Origin: Clostridiaceae bacterium
Lineage (GTDB): Bacteria > Bacillota > Clostridia > Oscillospirales > Butyricicoccaceae
NCBI GenBank assembly: GCA_016293155.1
Contig: JAEDEU010000016.1
Location: 1 to 20,504, forward strand
Length of the DNA: 20,504 bases
Reading direction: 5' to 3'
Part shown: piece after piece, positions 6,783 through 13,534 of the stretch
Numbering within the stretch: the stretch's first letter is position 1
Layout of the letters: every line of letters begins with the position of its first letter
Translations under genes and position numbers: made by a program
Notes under the pieces: generated by a model
Database searches by the model: none
The model's input: the letters and a program-made list of their open reading frames with translations, nothing else
Told to the model about the DNA's origin: nothing

Positions 6783-7477
6783 CGCCACCCCTGTGCTTTC
6801 TCATAGCTGGTAATGGTGGTGATATTGCTCTTTTCGAGTGGACTCAGATAGCTGTTTACAGTCTTTTCCGTCACGCTGCTGTTGCGGTGATACCATGTTT
6901 TGTTGGCAAAATAATTCTGCCAGCGCGCAGTGGTAAAGGCATAGCCGTGACGGGCGTAAATCTCATTGCGGATTGCGGCAACCGTATCACGGCTCAGACC
7001 GGAGAGGTCGGAGCTGCTGATATAGCGCGAGTCGGTCGGCCAGAGATAGGTCGAGGAATCGGCATTGCTGTAGTAATCGTCTGCCGTGTGAGCCGGTACA
7101 CTGCCGGCGTAGTAGTAATAGTAGTTGTTGACGGTTTCCTGGGTTTCGGACTGCTGCGGCTGATTCTGCTGGGCAGCAACCGTCTGCGTGTTGTCCGGAT
7201 TGGACTCCGGCAGTGTGTCAGAGGACGTGTTATCCTGCTGCTGCACCGCGGCAGGGACGGACAGCGCGCTCTGCTGACCGGAATGCGTCTGGATATAGGT
7301 ATAGCAAACAATTCCGGCGATCAGCACCAGTGCGACGGCGATAATTGCGCCGATGACGATGGTATTATGATTGCTGCGGTGCTCCGGACGCATAGCGATG
7401 AGCGAACAGCCACAGTGCGGGCAAAATTCTGCATTCGGCGGAACCTCGCGCCGACAGGTGGGATTAGGACAGATCAT
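6779..7477 (-). CDS. Zinc-ribbon, single-span membrane protein with extracellular YARHG domain
   Basis: A 232-residue protein. The N-terminal zinc ribbon has Cys3-x4-Cys8 and Cys19-x2-Cys22 (CPHCG). One transmembrane helix spans about residues 39-62. A low-complexity Gln/Asn/Ser linker (66-120) ends in a run of five tyrosines. The C-terminal YARHG domain runs from about 144 to 225, with YLWPTDSRYIS at its start, the name motif YARHG at 174-178, and WQNYFANKTWYH after it. YARHG domains are extracellular and often accompany peptidoglycan-active proteins. Their ligand is not established. It is the first gene of the operon and coupled by a 4-nt overlap to the amidase, so a sensor or adaptor role at the envelope is plausible. 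GGGAGG precedes the ATG. Confidence 0.9.
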   Translation of the reverse strand: MICPNPTCRREVPPNAEFCPHCGCSLIAMRPEHRSNHNTIVIGAIIAVALVLIAGIVCYTYIQTHSGQQSALSVPAAVQQQDNTSSDTLPESNPDNTQTVAAQQNQPQQSETQETVNNYYYYYAGSVPAHTADDYYSNADSSTYLWPTDSRYISSSDLSGLSRDTVAAIRNEIYARHGYAFTTARWQNYFANKTWYHRNSSVTEKTVNSYLSPLEKSNITTITSYEKAQGWR

Positions 7478-7510
7478 GCGTTTGTTTCCTCCCTTTTATG
7501 TTCTGTTTCA

Positions 7511-7540
7511 AGTATAGCACAGACAGTCGAAGCCTGTCAC
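7511..7540 (-). promoter_or_regulatory. Promoter of the YARHG-amidase operon
   Basis: Minus-strand GTGACA (7540-7535), 18-nt spacer, TATACT (7516-7511), 33 nt before the ATG at 7477. The spacer contains a GACAG-7 nt-CTGTC inverted repeat (7538-7522) that could bind a regulator. Confidence 0.7.
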
Positions 7541-7574
7541 GTATTTATGGACAAAAGCAAAGTGACAGAGCGGT

Positions 7575-7931
7575 TTAATCCGGATGCTTGTCCTCCGGAG
7601 CGGGAGCGGATTCCGGCTTTGCACGGAGCGGCCAAGGGGTTTCGCCCTTTTTCCGGCGGCAGAGCACGTACACCGCATAGGTGATGAGCGTCGGCACATT
7701 GAGCGCGACGAGCATTACGGCGAACATCAGAATGATTTGCATCGGTGTACCGTATTTGGTGAGATCGAGCAGCACCTGCCAGACCGCGGTCAGGATGCTG
7801 AAAATCGAGGTGAAGCCGAAGAAATACGGGAGAACCAGCCCGGGGATACGGCCCTTTAAATTGGCGAGAAACCGCTCAAAAAACGCGAGCGCCAAACAGA
7901 TGATGACAATACAGATAATCGCTAAGATCAT
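7575..7931 (-). CDS. Small integral membrane protein of unknown function
   Basis: A 118-residue protein with three hydrophobic helices (about 2-21, 33-58 and 65-90) and a positively charged stretch RRKKGE followed by a short Pro/Ala/Lys tail (SAPAPEDKHPD), likely cytosolic. I do not recognise a named family. A single promoter (7971-7999) precedes it. The ribosome binding site is weak (CAGG, 8 nt before the ATG). The gene is divergent from spoVT and followed by the YARHG-operon promoter, so it is probably monocistronic. The coding call rests on the ordered hydrophobic pattern, the normal codon use and the promoter. Confidence 0.75.
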   Translation of the reverse strand: MILAIICIVIICLALAFFERFLANLKGRIPGLVLPYFFGFTSIFSILTAVWQVLLDLTKYGTPMQIILMFAVMLVALNVPTLITYAVYVLCRRKKGETPWPLRAKPESAPAPEDKHPD

Positions 7932-7970
7932 AAGAAAAACCTGCCGTGAATCAAAATAAAATACGGTTAC

Positions 7971-7999
7971 AGTATAGCATGGTTTAGAGGGGAACGCAA
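7971..7999 (-). promoter_or_regulatory. Promoter of the small membrane protein gene
   Basis: Minus-strand TTGCGT (7999-7994), 17-nt spacer, TATACT (7976-7971), 40 nt before the ATG at 7931. Confidence 0.65.
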
Positions 8000-8023
8000 C
8001 GGATGCGGCGGCGGGAAATACAG

Positions 8024-8042
8024 GAACCGGTCAATTCGGTTC
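8024..8042. repeat. Inverted repeat upstream of the spoVT promoter
   Basis: GAACCG (8024-8029), 7-nt spacer, CGGTTC (8037-8042), ending 3 nt before the spoVT -35 hexamer. It is not followed by a T-run, so a protein-binding site is more likely than a terminator. Confidence 0.45.
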
Positions 8043-8045
8043 GAT

Positions 8046-8077
8046 TTGACAAAAAAAGAAGGACGGCTGTGTATAAT
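8046..8077 (+). promoter_or_regulatory. Promoter-like element upstream of spoVT
   Basis: TTGACA (8046-8051) and TATAAT (8072-8077) are both consensus, but the spacer is 20 nt instead of 16-18. In Bacillus spoVT is transcribed by the forespore factor sigma-G. I do not see a clear sigma-G site here. Confidence 0.55.
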
Positions 8078-8141
8078 TTCCTCTGCTCGACACACACTAT
8101 TGCAGGAAAGGGATAGTATAGTCGATGGAGGGAAATTTTAT

Positions 8142-8678
8142 ATGAAAGCAACAGGAATCGTCAGGCGGATCGACGATCTGGGGCGCGTCGTGATTCCCAA
8201 GGAAATACGGCGCACACTGCGCATCCGCGAGGGAGATCCGCTGGAGATCTTTACAGACAGAGACGGGGAAGTTATTTTTAAAAAATATTCGCCGATGGGT
8301 GATCTGGGCTCGTTTGTCGGTCAGCTGTGCGATTCGCTCAGCAAGACGGCGGGAAGCGGGTGCGTGATCACGGACAGAGATTCCGTCATTGCCGCTGCGG
8401 GCGGTGCAAAGAAGGACATTTATGAGCGGAACATCAGCGCTGCGATGGAGCACGTGATGGAACAGCGGCAGATTTTCCGCGCGGCGGAGAAGCCGGTGTC
8501 GGTGACCGAGGATGGACGATATCCGATTTCCGCTGCCGTTCCGATCATCGCGGGCGGAGATGTCTCCGGATGTGTCGCCTTTCTGGTGGATGAAAACAAA
8601 AAGCAAAAAGCGGGAGAGGTAGAAACCAAGCTGCTGCAGACGGCGGCGAGCTTCCTCGGACAGCAGATGACAATGTGA
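8142..8678 (+). CDS. spoVT: Stage V sporulation protein T, AbrB-like transcriptional regulator
   Basis: This 178-residue protein has exactly the length of Bacillus subtilis SpoVT. The N-terminal swapped-hairpin AbrB DNA-binding domain covers residues 1-50 (MKATGIVRRIDDLGRVVIPK is the family signature). A GAF-like domain covers about 56-178, with CVITDRDSVIAAAGG and the closing ETKLLQTAASFLGQQM. In the forespore SpoVT tunes sigma-G-dependent genes and spore-coat and germination properties. Its presence indicates a spore-former. The start is the ATG at 8142, preceded by GGAGGGA at a 9-nt distance. The open frame extends upstream to 8046, but the family start is unambiguous. Confidence 0.97.
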   Translation: MKATGIVRRIDDLGRVVIPKEIRRTLRIREGDPLEIFTDRDGEVIFKKYSPMGDLGSFVGQLCDSLSKTAGSGCVITDRDSVIAAAGGAKKDIYERNISAAMEHVMEQRQIFRAAEKPVSVTEDGRYPISAAVPIIAGGDVSGCVAFLVDENKKQKAGEVETKLLQTAASFLGQQMTM

Positions 8679-8683
8679 CAAAA

Positions 8684-8716
8684 TCGGCGCGGTTTTGACG
8701 GACTGCGCCGACTTTT
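8684..8716 (+). terminator. Probable terminator of spoVT
   Basis: TCGGCGC (8684-8690) pairs with GCGCCGA (8705-8711) across a 14-nt loop, followed by CTTTTC. It starts 6 nt after the stop codon. The large loop makes it weaker than the others in the window. Confidence 0.6.
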
Positions 8717-8768
8717 CTGTGAAAAAGATGCGGACGAGAAGAAATAATAAAAAATTAAAAAATAATAG

Positions 8769-8800
8769 TTGACAACGGCGTGGCGGTGTGATAATATAAT
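8769..8800 (+). promoter_or_regulatory. Promoter of tRNA-fMet
   Basis: TTGACA (8769-8774) is followed by an AT-rich stretch offering TAATAT at a 17-nt spacing (8792-8797) or consensus TATAAT at 20 nt (8795-8800). The tRNA begins 27 nt beyond. Confidence 0.7.
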
Positions 8801-8826
8801 AAAGCACTCAGCAAGAGCGACAATAT

Positions 8827-8903
<77 letters not shown>

Positions 8904-8908
8904 TTATC

Positions 8909-8939
8909 AAGCCTGAATCTGAACGGATTCAGGCTTTTT
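8909..8939 (+). terminator. Terminator of tRNA-fMet
   Basis: Perfect 11-bp stem AAGCCTGAATC / GATTCAGGCTT (8909-8919 with 8926-8936), loop TGAACG, ending in a TTTTT run (8935-8939). It starts 5 nt after the CCA end. Confidence 0.93.
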
Positions 8940-8940
8940 C

Positions 8941-9162
8941 TTGTATTTTTTGACAATATAAAATTCACCCTGTTTAGTGTACGGGGTGCATTTGGGGTGA
9001 CTCCTTCCGCAGACGATGCTTTGTGAGTGCTGGAATACAACAGAATATGCCTGCCTTCCCGGATGCGACAAGCATACGGGATTTTTCATGTTCGATTATT
9101 TTGCACTTGTGCGGATGGCGGATTTTCGATAGGAATGGATTATTTTTCGCAAGAAATTGAAA
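8941..9162 (+). other. Intergenic stretch with a promoter-like box and a terminator: possible small RNA
   Basis: No convincing gene lies between the tRNA terminator and the MATE promoter. A consensus TTGACA (8950-8955) is present, but the -10 at 17 nt (TTTAGT) is poor. At 9057-9086 a strong terminator-like hairpin (TCCCG-g-ATGC, loop GACAA, GCAT-a-CGGGA, then TTTTT) stands with no gene in front of it. Together these could delimit a short transcript of about 100 nt. I recognise no riboswitch class. A 60-codon minus-strand frame here overlaps the tRNA terminator and has a biased, unlikely composition. Confidence 0.4.
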
Positions 9163-9190
9163 TTGTATTCCGCGGGGGATATGGTAAAAT
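9163..9190 (+). promoter_or_regulatory. Extended -10 promoter of the MATE gene
   Basis: TTGTAT (9163-9168), 16-nt spacer, TGG-TAAAAT (-10 at 9185-9190 with an upstream TGn extension), 58 nt before the ATG. Confidence 0.6.
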
Positions 9191-9248
9191 ATTCTTGCAA
9201 CAAGAAATCACATAGGGAGCTGTAAAATTTGAATGGAGTAAGGGAATT

Positions 9249-10595
9249 ATGTTGATCAAAGAAAAACAGTTTTACCGCTCGTTTTTCATGCTGTGCCTGC
9301 CGATTGTGCTTCAGAATGTCATCTCGCTGAGTGTCAATCTGACGGACAATCTGATGCTTGGACAGTATTCGGAGAGTGCGCTCTCCGGTGTAACGGCGGT
9401 CAATCAGATTCAGTTTATTTATCAAAATCTGCTGATGGGCATCGGCGACGGACTGGTAATTCTGGCCGCGCAGTACTGGGGCAAAAAGGATACCGCTTCT
9501 ATCCGGCGCATTTCGAGCGTAGCGATGCGCACGGCGCTGGTACTGATGGCGGCACTGTTTGTGGTGGTTTCCGTATTCCCGGAGCAGGTAGTCGGACTGT
9601 TCACGGAGGACAGCGCCATTATCGCGGAGGGCGTGGGCTATCTGCAAATTGTACGCTTTACTTATCCGTTTTTCTGTGTGACCACCATTCTGCTGGCGGT
9701 TCTGCGCAGTACGGAAGTGGTCAGAATTGCGTTTTACCTGTCGCTGAGCACGCTGGCCATCAATTTCAGCATCAACTGGGTGCTGATTTACGGACGCTTC
9801 GGTATGCCGAGACTGGGCGCGCGGGGTGCGGCAATCGGCACGCTGACTGCGCGCATCATCGAGTTTATTGTGATTCTGGTATATATCTGCAAAAAGGAAA
9901 AAAATCTCCGGCTGAAGCTGAAGGATTTTCTGCATGTGGACCGTGCGATTGTGGGGGACTATTTCCGTGTCAGTGCGCCGATCATCCTGTTGCAGAGTTT
10001 GTGGGGGGTGAATACGGCGCTTCAGACCGCGATTCTTGGTCATCTGACCTCCAGCGCGATCGCTGCAAACAGTATGGCATCCAACCTGTTCCTGATTGTC
10101 AAAACGGTTGCGGTCGGCTCCGCCTCTACGGCGAACGTACTGATCGGCAAGGCGATCGGTCAGGGCGATATGAAACGGGTCAGGGATTATGCAAAAACTT
10201 TCCAGGTCATCTTCCTGTGCATGGGTATCTGCTGCGGTATTCTGCTGTTTGCACTCACTGAGCCGGTACTGTCGCTGTACAGCTTCTCGGACGAGAGCCG
10301 GCAGCTGGCACGGTCCTTCCTGCACATTCTGTGCATCGTCATGGTTGGCATGTCCTACCAGATGCCGGTCAATGCCGGCATTATCAAGGGCGGCGGCGAT
10401 ACCAAGTATGTCATGAAGCTGGACCTAATCAGCATCTGGGGCATTGTCATTCCGCTGTCGTTCATCATGGCGTTCGTGGTCAAGGCATCGCCGATTGCGG
10501 TTGTCTGGTGTCTGAATCTGGATCAGCTGTTCAAGTGTGTTCCAGCATTTATTAAGGTCAACTACGGACACTGGGTCAAAAAGCTGACGAGATAA
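9249..10595 (+). CDS. MATE family multidrug/metabolite efflux transporter
   Basis: A 448-residue inner-membrane antiporter with about twelve transmembrane helices in two homologous halves, the standard MATE length. Family features are LPIVLQNVISLSVNLTDNLM in helix 1 (counterpart of the P-x-x-x-x-x-x-x-x-x-x-D arrangement), AAQYWGKKD after helix 2, AINFSINWVLIYG mid-protein, and the second-half copies VNTALQTAILGHL and NVLIGKAIGQGD. Such proteins use Na+ or H+ gradients to expel cationic compounds and metabolites. The substrate here cannot be told. AAGGGA is placed about 5 nt before the ATG. The next gene, glycerate kinase, follows after 81 nt with only a T-poor hairpin between, so co-transcription is possible. 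Confidence 0.95.
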   Translation: MLIKEKQFYRSFFMLCLPIVLQNVISLSVNLTDNLMLGQYSESALSGVTAVNQIQFIYQNLLMGIGDGLVILAAQYWGKKDTASIRRISSVAMRTALVLMAALFVVVSVFPEQVVGLFTEDSAIIAEGVGYLQIVRFTYPFFCVTTILLAVLRSTEVVRIAFYLSLSTLAINFSINWVLIYGRFGMPRLGARGAAIGTLTARIIEFIVILVYICKKEKNLRLKLKDFLHVDRAIVGDYFRVSAPIILLQSLWGVNTALQTAILGHLTSSAIAANSMASNLFLIVKTVAVGSASTANVLIGKAIGQGDMKRVRDYAKTFQVIFLCMGICCGILLFALTEPVLSLYSFSDESRQLARSFLHILCIVMVGMSYQMPVNAGIIKGGGDTKYVMKLDLISIWGIVIPLSFIMAFVVKASPIAVVWCLNLDQLFKCVPAFIKVNYGHWVKKLTR

Positions 10596-10602
10596 ATCAA
10601 TG

Positions 10603-10629
10603 GAGGGCACTGCAATTTGCGGTGCCCTC
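10603..10629 (+). other. Intercistronic stem-loop after the MATE gene
   Basis: GAGGGCAC-t-GC, loop AATTT, GC-g-GTGCCCTC forms a 10-bp stem with one mismatch. No U-run follows, so it is more likely an RNA-stabilising or partial-termination element than a full terminator. Confidence 0.6.
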
Positions 10630-10676
10630 GGTCTTGAATAAAAAGAAAAACTGCGGACAAGGAGTGTGAATACGCC

Positions 10677-11822
10677 GTGAAGATAGTTGTAGCGATGGAT
10701 TCGCTCAAGGGCAGCCTGTCCTCGCTTGAGGCGGGCAATGCGGTTCGGACGGGGCTGCTGCGGGCGATTCCGGATGCGGAGGTAATCGTGCGTCCGGCGG
10801 CAGACGGAGGAGAGGGAACCGTCGATGCGCTGGTGGATGCGCTGGGCGGAGAACGCATTGCGCTGGAGGTGATGGGGCCATACGGCGAGCCGGTTCGGGC
10901 GGAATACGGATTTCTGCCGGAGCAGGGCATGGCGGTGATGGAGATGGCGTCCGCGGCAGGAATTACGCTGTCGGAACGCAGAGAGCCGCTGGAGGCAACC
11001 ACCTATGGCGTGGGACAGATGATTCGGGACGCGGTCGGACGCGGGTGCCGGAGCTTTCTCATCGGAATCGGCGGCAGTGCGACCAATGACGGCGGTTTGG
11101 GAATGCTGTCCGCGCTGGGGTTCCGGTTCACGGATGCGGACGGCGGGCGCTGCGGTATTACCGCCGGTGCGCTGTCGGAGCTTGCGGCGGCAGACTGCTC
11201 TCAAGCGCTGACGGAGCTGTCCGAATGCCGGTTCCGCATTGCCTGTGATGTCACCAATCCGCTGTGCGGAGAGAATGGCTGTACCCGTATTTTCGGACCT
11301 CAGAAGGGCGTAACCGAGGAACAGATGGAGCAGATGGATACTGCGCTGTCCCGCTTTGCGGATGCAGCTACTGCGGCGCTCGGCACGGATTTTCGGAATT
11401 TGCCGGGCGCGGGTGCGGCAGGCGGTCTGGGATTTGCGTTTGTCAGCTATCTGCGCGGCGAGCTGAAGCCCGGAATCGAGCTGGTCATGGATGCGCTCAA
11501 GCTGGAGGACTGCGTGCGGAATGCGGATTTTGTCGTGACCGGTGAGGGCTGTCTGGATGGGCAGACCGCATTCGGCAAAACACCGGCAGGCGTTGCGGCT
11601 GCGGCAAAGCGGTACGGCGTGCCAGTCATCGCGCTGGCCGGAGGCATTGCGCCCGGTGCGGAAGCCTGCCGCGGCCGGGGAATTGACGCATATTTTTCCA
11701 TTCTGACGCGCGTCATGCCGCTAGAGGAGGCGATGGAGCGGGAGACCGCACGCGCCAATATGGAGGACACGGCGGAGCAGGTGTTCCGCCTGATTGCGGC
11801 AGCTCAGGCGGCGAAAAAATAA
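10677..11822 (+). CDS. glxK: Glycerate 2-kinase
   Basis: This 381-residue type I glycerate kinase (GlxK/GarK family) phosphorylates D-glycerate to 2-phosphoglycerate with ATP, feeding glyoxylate, galactarate or serine-derived carbon into lower glycolysis. Diagnostic blocks are MDSLKGSLSS at the N-terminus (residues 7-16), PAADGGEGTVDA (40-51), the glycine-rich IGIGGSATNDGGLGM, DVTNPLCG, FGPQKG, GAGAAGGLGF and VVTGEGCLDGQTAFGK. The length matches the family. The start is a GTG whose AAGGAG is 12 nt upstream, a longer than usual spacing that predicts modest translation. There is no better start because the family N-terminus (MKIVVAMDSLKGS) begins here. A strong terminator follows within 5 nt. 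Confidence 0.95.
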   Translation: MKIVVAMDSLKGSLSSLEAGNAVRTGLLRAIPDAEVIVRPAADGGEGTVDALVDALGGERIALEVMGPYGEPVRAEYGFLPEQGMAVMEMASAAGITLSERREPLEATTYGVGQMIRDAVGRGCRSFLIGIGGSATNDGGLGMLSALGFRFTDADGGRCGITAGALSELAAADCSQALTELSECRFRIACDVTNPLCGENGCTRIFGPQKGVTEEQMEQMDTALSRFADAATAALGTDFRNLPGAGAAGGLGFAFVSYLRGELKPGIELVMDALKLEDCVRNADFVVTGEGCLDGQTAFGKTPAGVAAAAKRYGVPVIALAGGIAPGAEACRGRGIDAYFSILTRVMPLEEAMERETARANMEDTAEQVFRLIAAAQAAKK

Positions 11823-11825
11823 AAG

Positions 11826-11861
11826 AACGGCTCTGCCTCGAAAACGGGGCAGAGCCGTTTT
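11826..11861 (+). terminator. Strong rho-independent terminator of glxK
   Basis: A 15-bp stem with one T-G wobble (AACGGCTCTGCCTCG pairing with 11845-11859), AAAA loop, then TTT. It begins 4 nt after the stop codon. Confidence 0.93.
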
Positions 11862-12179
11862 GCGAGCGGATATCTGGGGCAAGATCGCGCAACTTGGAAA
11901 AAGACGGAAAACAGGAACACAGGAAAAAGCAAGAGAAAACAAGCAAGAAAGAACAATTTACGAGCACGTGCTCGTAAAATCGAAAACCGCGTGAAAAGGC
12001 GAAAATACAGATAAATAACAAAAATATAGAATATTTGTTGGGAAATCATGTGCGAAATTCGGATTCATACCGCACACATCGGGTGCAAAAAGGCTCGTAA
12101 GCCCTTCGGGTGAAATGCACAAAAGCCGGTGTCCATTCGCTGCAAAACCGCTGAATCGGGAAATAAGCACGAAAATATA
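11862..12179. other. Gene-free upstream region of the lacI/ABC locus
   Basis: Apart from operator O1 (11957-11978), I see no gene in this 318-nt stretch. The first 95 nt are purine-rich on the plus strand and AT-rich DNA follows (about 12001-12040). At 12083-12120 GTGCA and TGCAC enclose AAGGCT-CGTA-AGCCCTT. Read on the minus strand this inner stem is followed by TTTTT, so it could be a weak terminator facing glxK. Long spacing between O1 and O2/O3 (289 bp centre to centre to O2) would allow DNA looping. Confidence 0.5.
11957..11978. promoter_or_regulatory. Operator O1, perfect 22-bp palindrome for the LacI-family regulator
   Basis: TTTACGAGCAC followed by its exact reverse complement, centred on CACGTG with the central CG typical of LacI/GalR operators. 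The same ACGAGCAC-type half site recurs at O2 and O3, and a LacI-family gene starts 390 bp downstream. Assignment to that regulator is inference. Confidence 0.85.
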
Positions 12180-12208
12180 TTGCAAAACCCGCTTTTGGGG
12201 AGCATAAT
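12180..12208 (+). promoter_or_regulatory. Upstream promoter P1 of the lacI/ABC locus
   Basis: TTGCAA (12180-12185), 17-nt spacer, CATAAT (12203-12208). Transcription would begin near 12215, so operators O2 and O3 lie about 40 and 64 nt downstream of the start, where bound repressor would block elongation or loop to O1. Confidence 0.6.
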
Positions 12209-12248
12209 AGTAGCAGAACAAGCGAGAGATTTCCGACAGAAACTCAAA

Positions 12249-12264
12249 ACGAGTACGTGCTCGT
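12249..12264. promoter_or_regulatory. Operator O2
   Basis: ACGAGTACGTGCTCGT is identical to the core of O1 except for one base in the left half, leaving one mismatched pair in the palindrome. Its centre is 23 bp upstream of that of O3, about two helical turns. Confidence 0.8.
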
Positions 12265-12272
12265 GAATGATG

Positions 12273-12286
12273 AGAGCACGTGCTCT
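12273..12286. promoter_or_regulatory. Operator O3
   Basis: AGAGCACGTGCTCT, a perfect 14-bp palindrome sharing GAGCACGTGCTC with O1. It ends 14 bp before the -35 box of promoter P2. Confidence 0.8.
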
Positions 12287-12300
12287 TGGAGGAAAAATGC

Positions 12301-12329
12301 TTGTTGGCGTAACTGACTTACGATATAAT
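12301..12329 (+). promoter_or_regulatory. Proximal promoter P2 of the lacI/ABC locus
   Basis: TTGTTG (12301-12306), 17-nt spacer, TATAAT (12324-12329), with O3 and O2 immediately upstream (centres near -56 and -79 from the expected start at about 12336). The ATG is 31 nt beyond that start. Confidence 0.7.
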
Positions 12330-12366
12330 AATAAAATACCCTATTATACGTGAGGAGGTGCGAACA

Positions 12367-13398
12367 ATGAAAATCACAATCAAAGAAATCGCACAAATCG
12401 CCGGTGTACACCGCTCTACAGTAGATAAGGTGCTGCACAACCGGCCGGGCGTCAGTGATGAGGTCCGGAAGAAAGTTCAGTTGATTATTGATGAATTTCA
12501 GTATCGTCCCAATCAGAACGGCTGCGCACTGCAAAAGCAGAACCGGCTGTTCCGAATCGGCATCATTCTGGTAGATGTTGACGCACTGCCGAATCTACAG
12601 GCCGGAATCGACCTCGGACTGAGGGAATTTGACAGCTTTCGAATTGAGACCGAGTTCCACACCGTCCGCTTTTCGGACGCAGAAGCGATGGCAAAGCACA
12701 TCGACAGCATGGTAGACCGGTCGGTTGACGGAATCATTGTCAATCCGATCAATGCAGAGTCAGTACGAAGGGCTGCGCAGCGCGCAGCGCAGAAGGGAAT
12801 CCCGCTGGTTACGACCAATGCGGATCTGGAAAATGTCTCGCGTCTGTGCTATGTCGGTCAGGACGGCCGCAGAGCCAGCCGGGTGGCGGGTCGTCTGATG
12901 GGCGAGTTCGTCGGCGGACACGGAAAAATCGCGGTGATTACAAGCGCGATTGCCAGTGAAAGCAACAACTATTACGTCAAAATTCGCGAAACCGAATTTA
13001 TCGACTATATTCTGGAGCATTATCCCGCAATCCAGATTGTTGCATGTATTGAAAACATGGAGGATCCCAAGATCACGCTGATGGAAACCATGAAGCTGAT
13101 CCAGCGGGAACCCAATCTGAGAGGCATCTATATCACCTGCGGCGGCGTTGCCGAGGTAGGGCAGGCGGTGAGAATTTCCGGCAAGGACGGAAAGCTCAAG
13201 GTGCTCGGTTATGAAAGCTATCCTCAAATTATTGATATGATCCGGTCAGACTGCGTTACCTGCACCATCGACAGCGACATCGAGCAGCAGGGCAGAATAC
13301 CGGTTCAGATCCTGATGAACTATCTGCTGTACGGCACGGTGCCCCAGCAGGACAACTGCTACACAGACATCAAGATCGTCCTGAAGGAACTCCTTTAA
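12367..13398 (+). CDS. LacI-family transcriptional regulator of the sugar ABC operon
   Basis: A 343-residue regulator. Residues 1-50 form the LacI HTH (ITIKEIAQIAGVHRSTVDKV, then LHNRPGVSDEVRKKV), with a hinge containing the minor-groove Leu in CALQKQ. Residues 60-343 form a periplasmic-binding-protein-like sensor with FRIGIILVDVD, DGIIVNPINAESV, PLVTTNADLEN, YVGQDGRRASRVAGRLMGE and GIYITCGG. The recognition helix has R-S-T-V-D-K where LacI has Y-Q-T-V-S-R, a variant that fits a non-lac operator. The true start is the ATG at 12367, 8 nt after GGAGG. A GTG at 12358 sits inside the ribosome binding site. There is no terminator before the ABC genes, so the regulator is probably co-transcribed with them and autoregulated through the palindromes upstream. 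The ligand is likely the transported sugar. Confidence 0.93.
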   Translation: MKITIKEIAQIAGVHRSTVDKVLHNRPGVSDEVRKKVQLIIDEFQYRPNQNGCALQKQNRLFRIGIILVDVDALPNLQAGIDLGLREFDSFRIETEFHTVRFSDAEAMAKHIDSMVDRSVDGIIVNPINAESVRRAAQRAAQKGIPLVTTNADLENVSRLCYVGQDGRRASRVAGRLMGEFVGGHGKIAVITSAIASESNNYYVKIRETEFIDYILEHYPAIQIVACIENMEDPKITLMETMKLIQREPNLRGIYITCGGVAEVGQAVRISGKDGKLKVLGYESYPQIIDMIRSDCVTCTIDSDIEQQGRIPVQILMNYLLYGTVPQQDNCYTDIKIVLKELL

Positions 13399-13442
13399 AA
13401 AAAGAAACAGCTGCGGGGTTCAGAGGGGTTTATCCAATTTTG

Positions 13443-13499
13443 TTGCAAAACGAAACATCAGGGTCCGGGTGCTTCGTTTTCAATTCGATGAAAATCGAA
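13443..13499 (+). other. Tandem intercistronic stem-loops between lacI and the ABC operon
   Basis: Stem-loop 1: TTG-c-AAAACGAA (13443-13454) pairs with TTCGTTTTCAA (13473-13483) across an 18-nt loop. Stem-loop 2 follows at once: TTCGAT, a GAAA tetraloop, ATCGAA (13484-13499). Neither is followed by a clean U-run, and no convincing promoter lies in this gap. They may set the ratio of regulator to transporter by processing, stabilisation or partial termination. Confidence 0.6.
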
Positions 13500-13534
13500 C
13501 AATACACCACAGGGAAGAAGGAGGTAACAAGCCT

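Noticed and set aside
8907..9089. 60-codon minus-strand frame next to the tRNA, perhaps an integrase remnant
   Set aside because: It overlaps the tRNA terminator, has no RBS, and no duplicated tRNA 3' end (att site) is present in the window, so integration is not supported.
9096..10325. 409-codon minus-strand open frame
   Set aside because: It is antisense to the MATE gene, with Arg/Gln/His-rich composition and no RBS or membrane or domain logic: a shadow of a GC-biased gene.
12083..12120. GTGCA...TGCAC nested stem as a riboswitch
   Set aside because: The stems are short and no known aptamer motif is visible. It is better kept as an unexplained minor structure.
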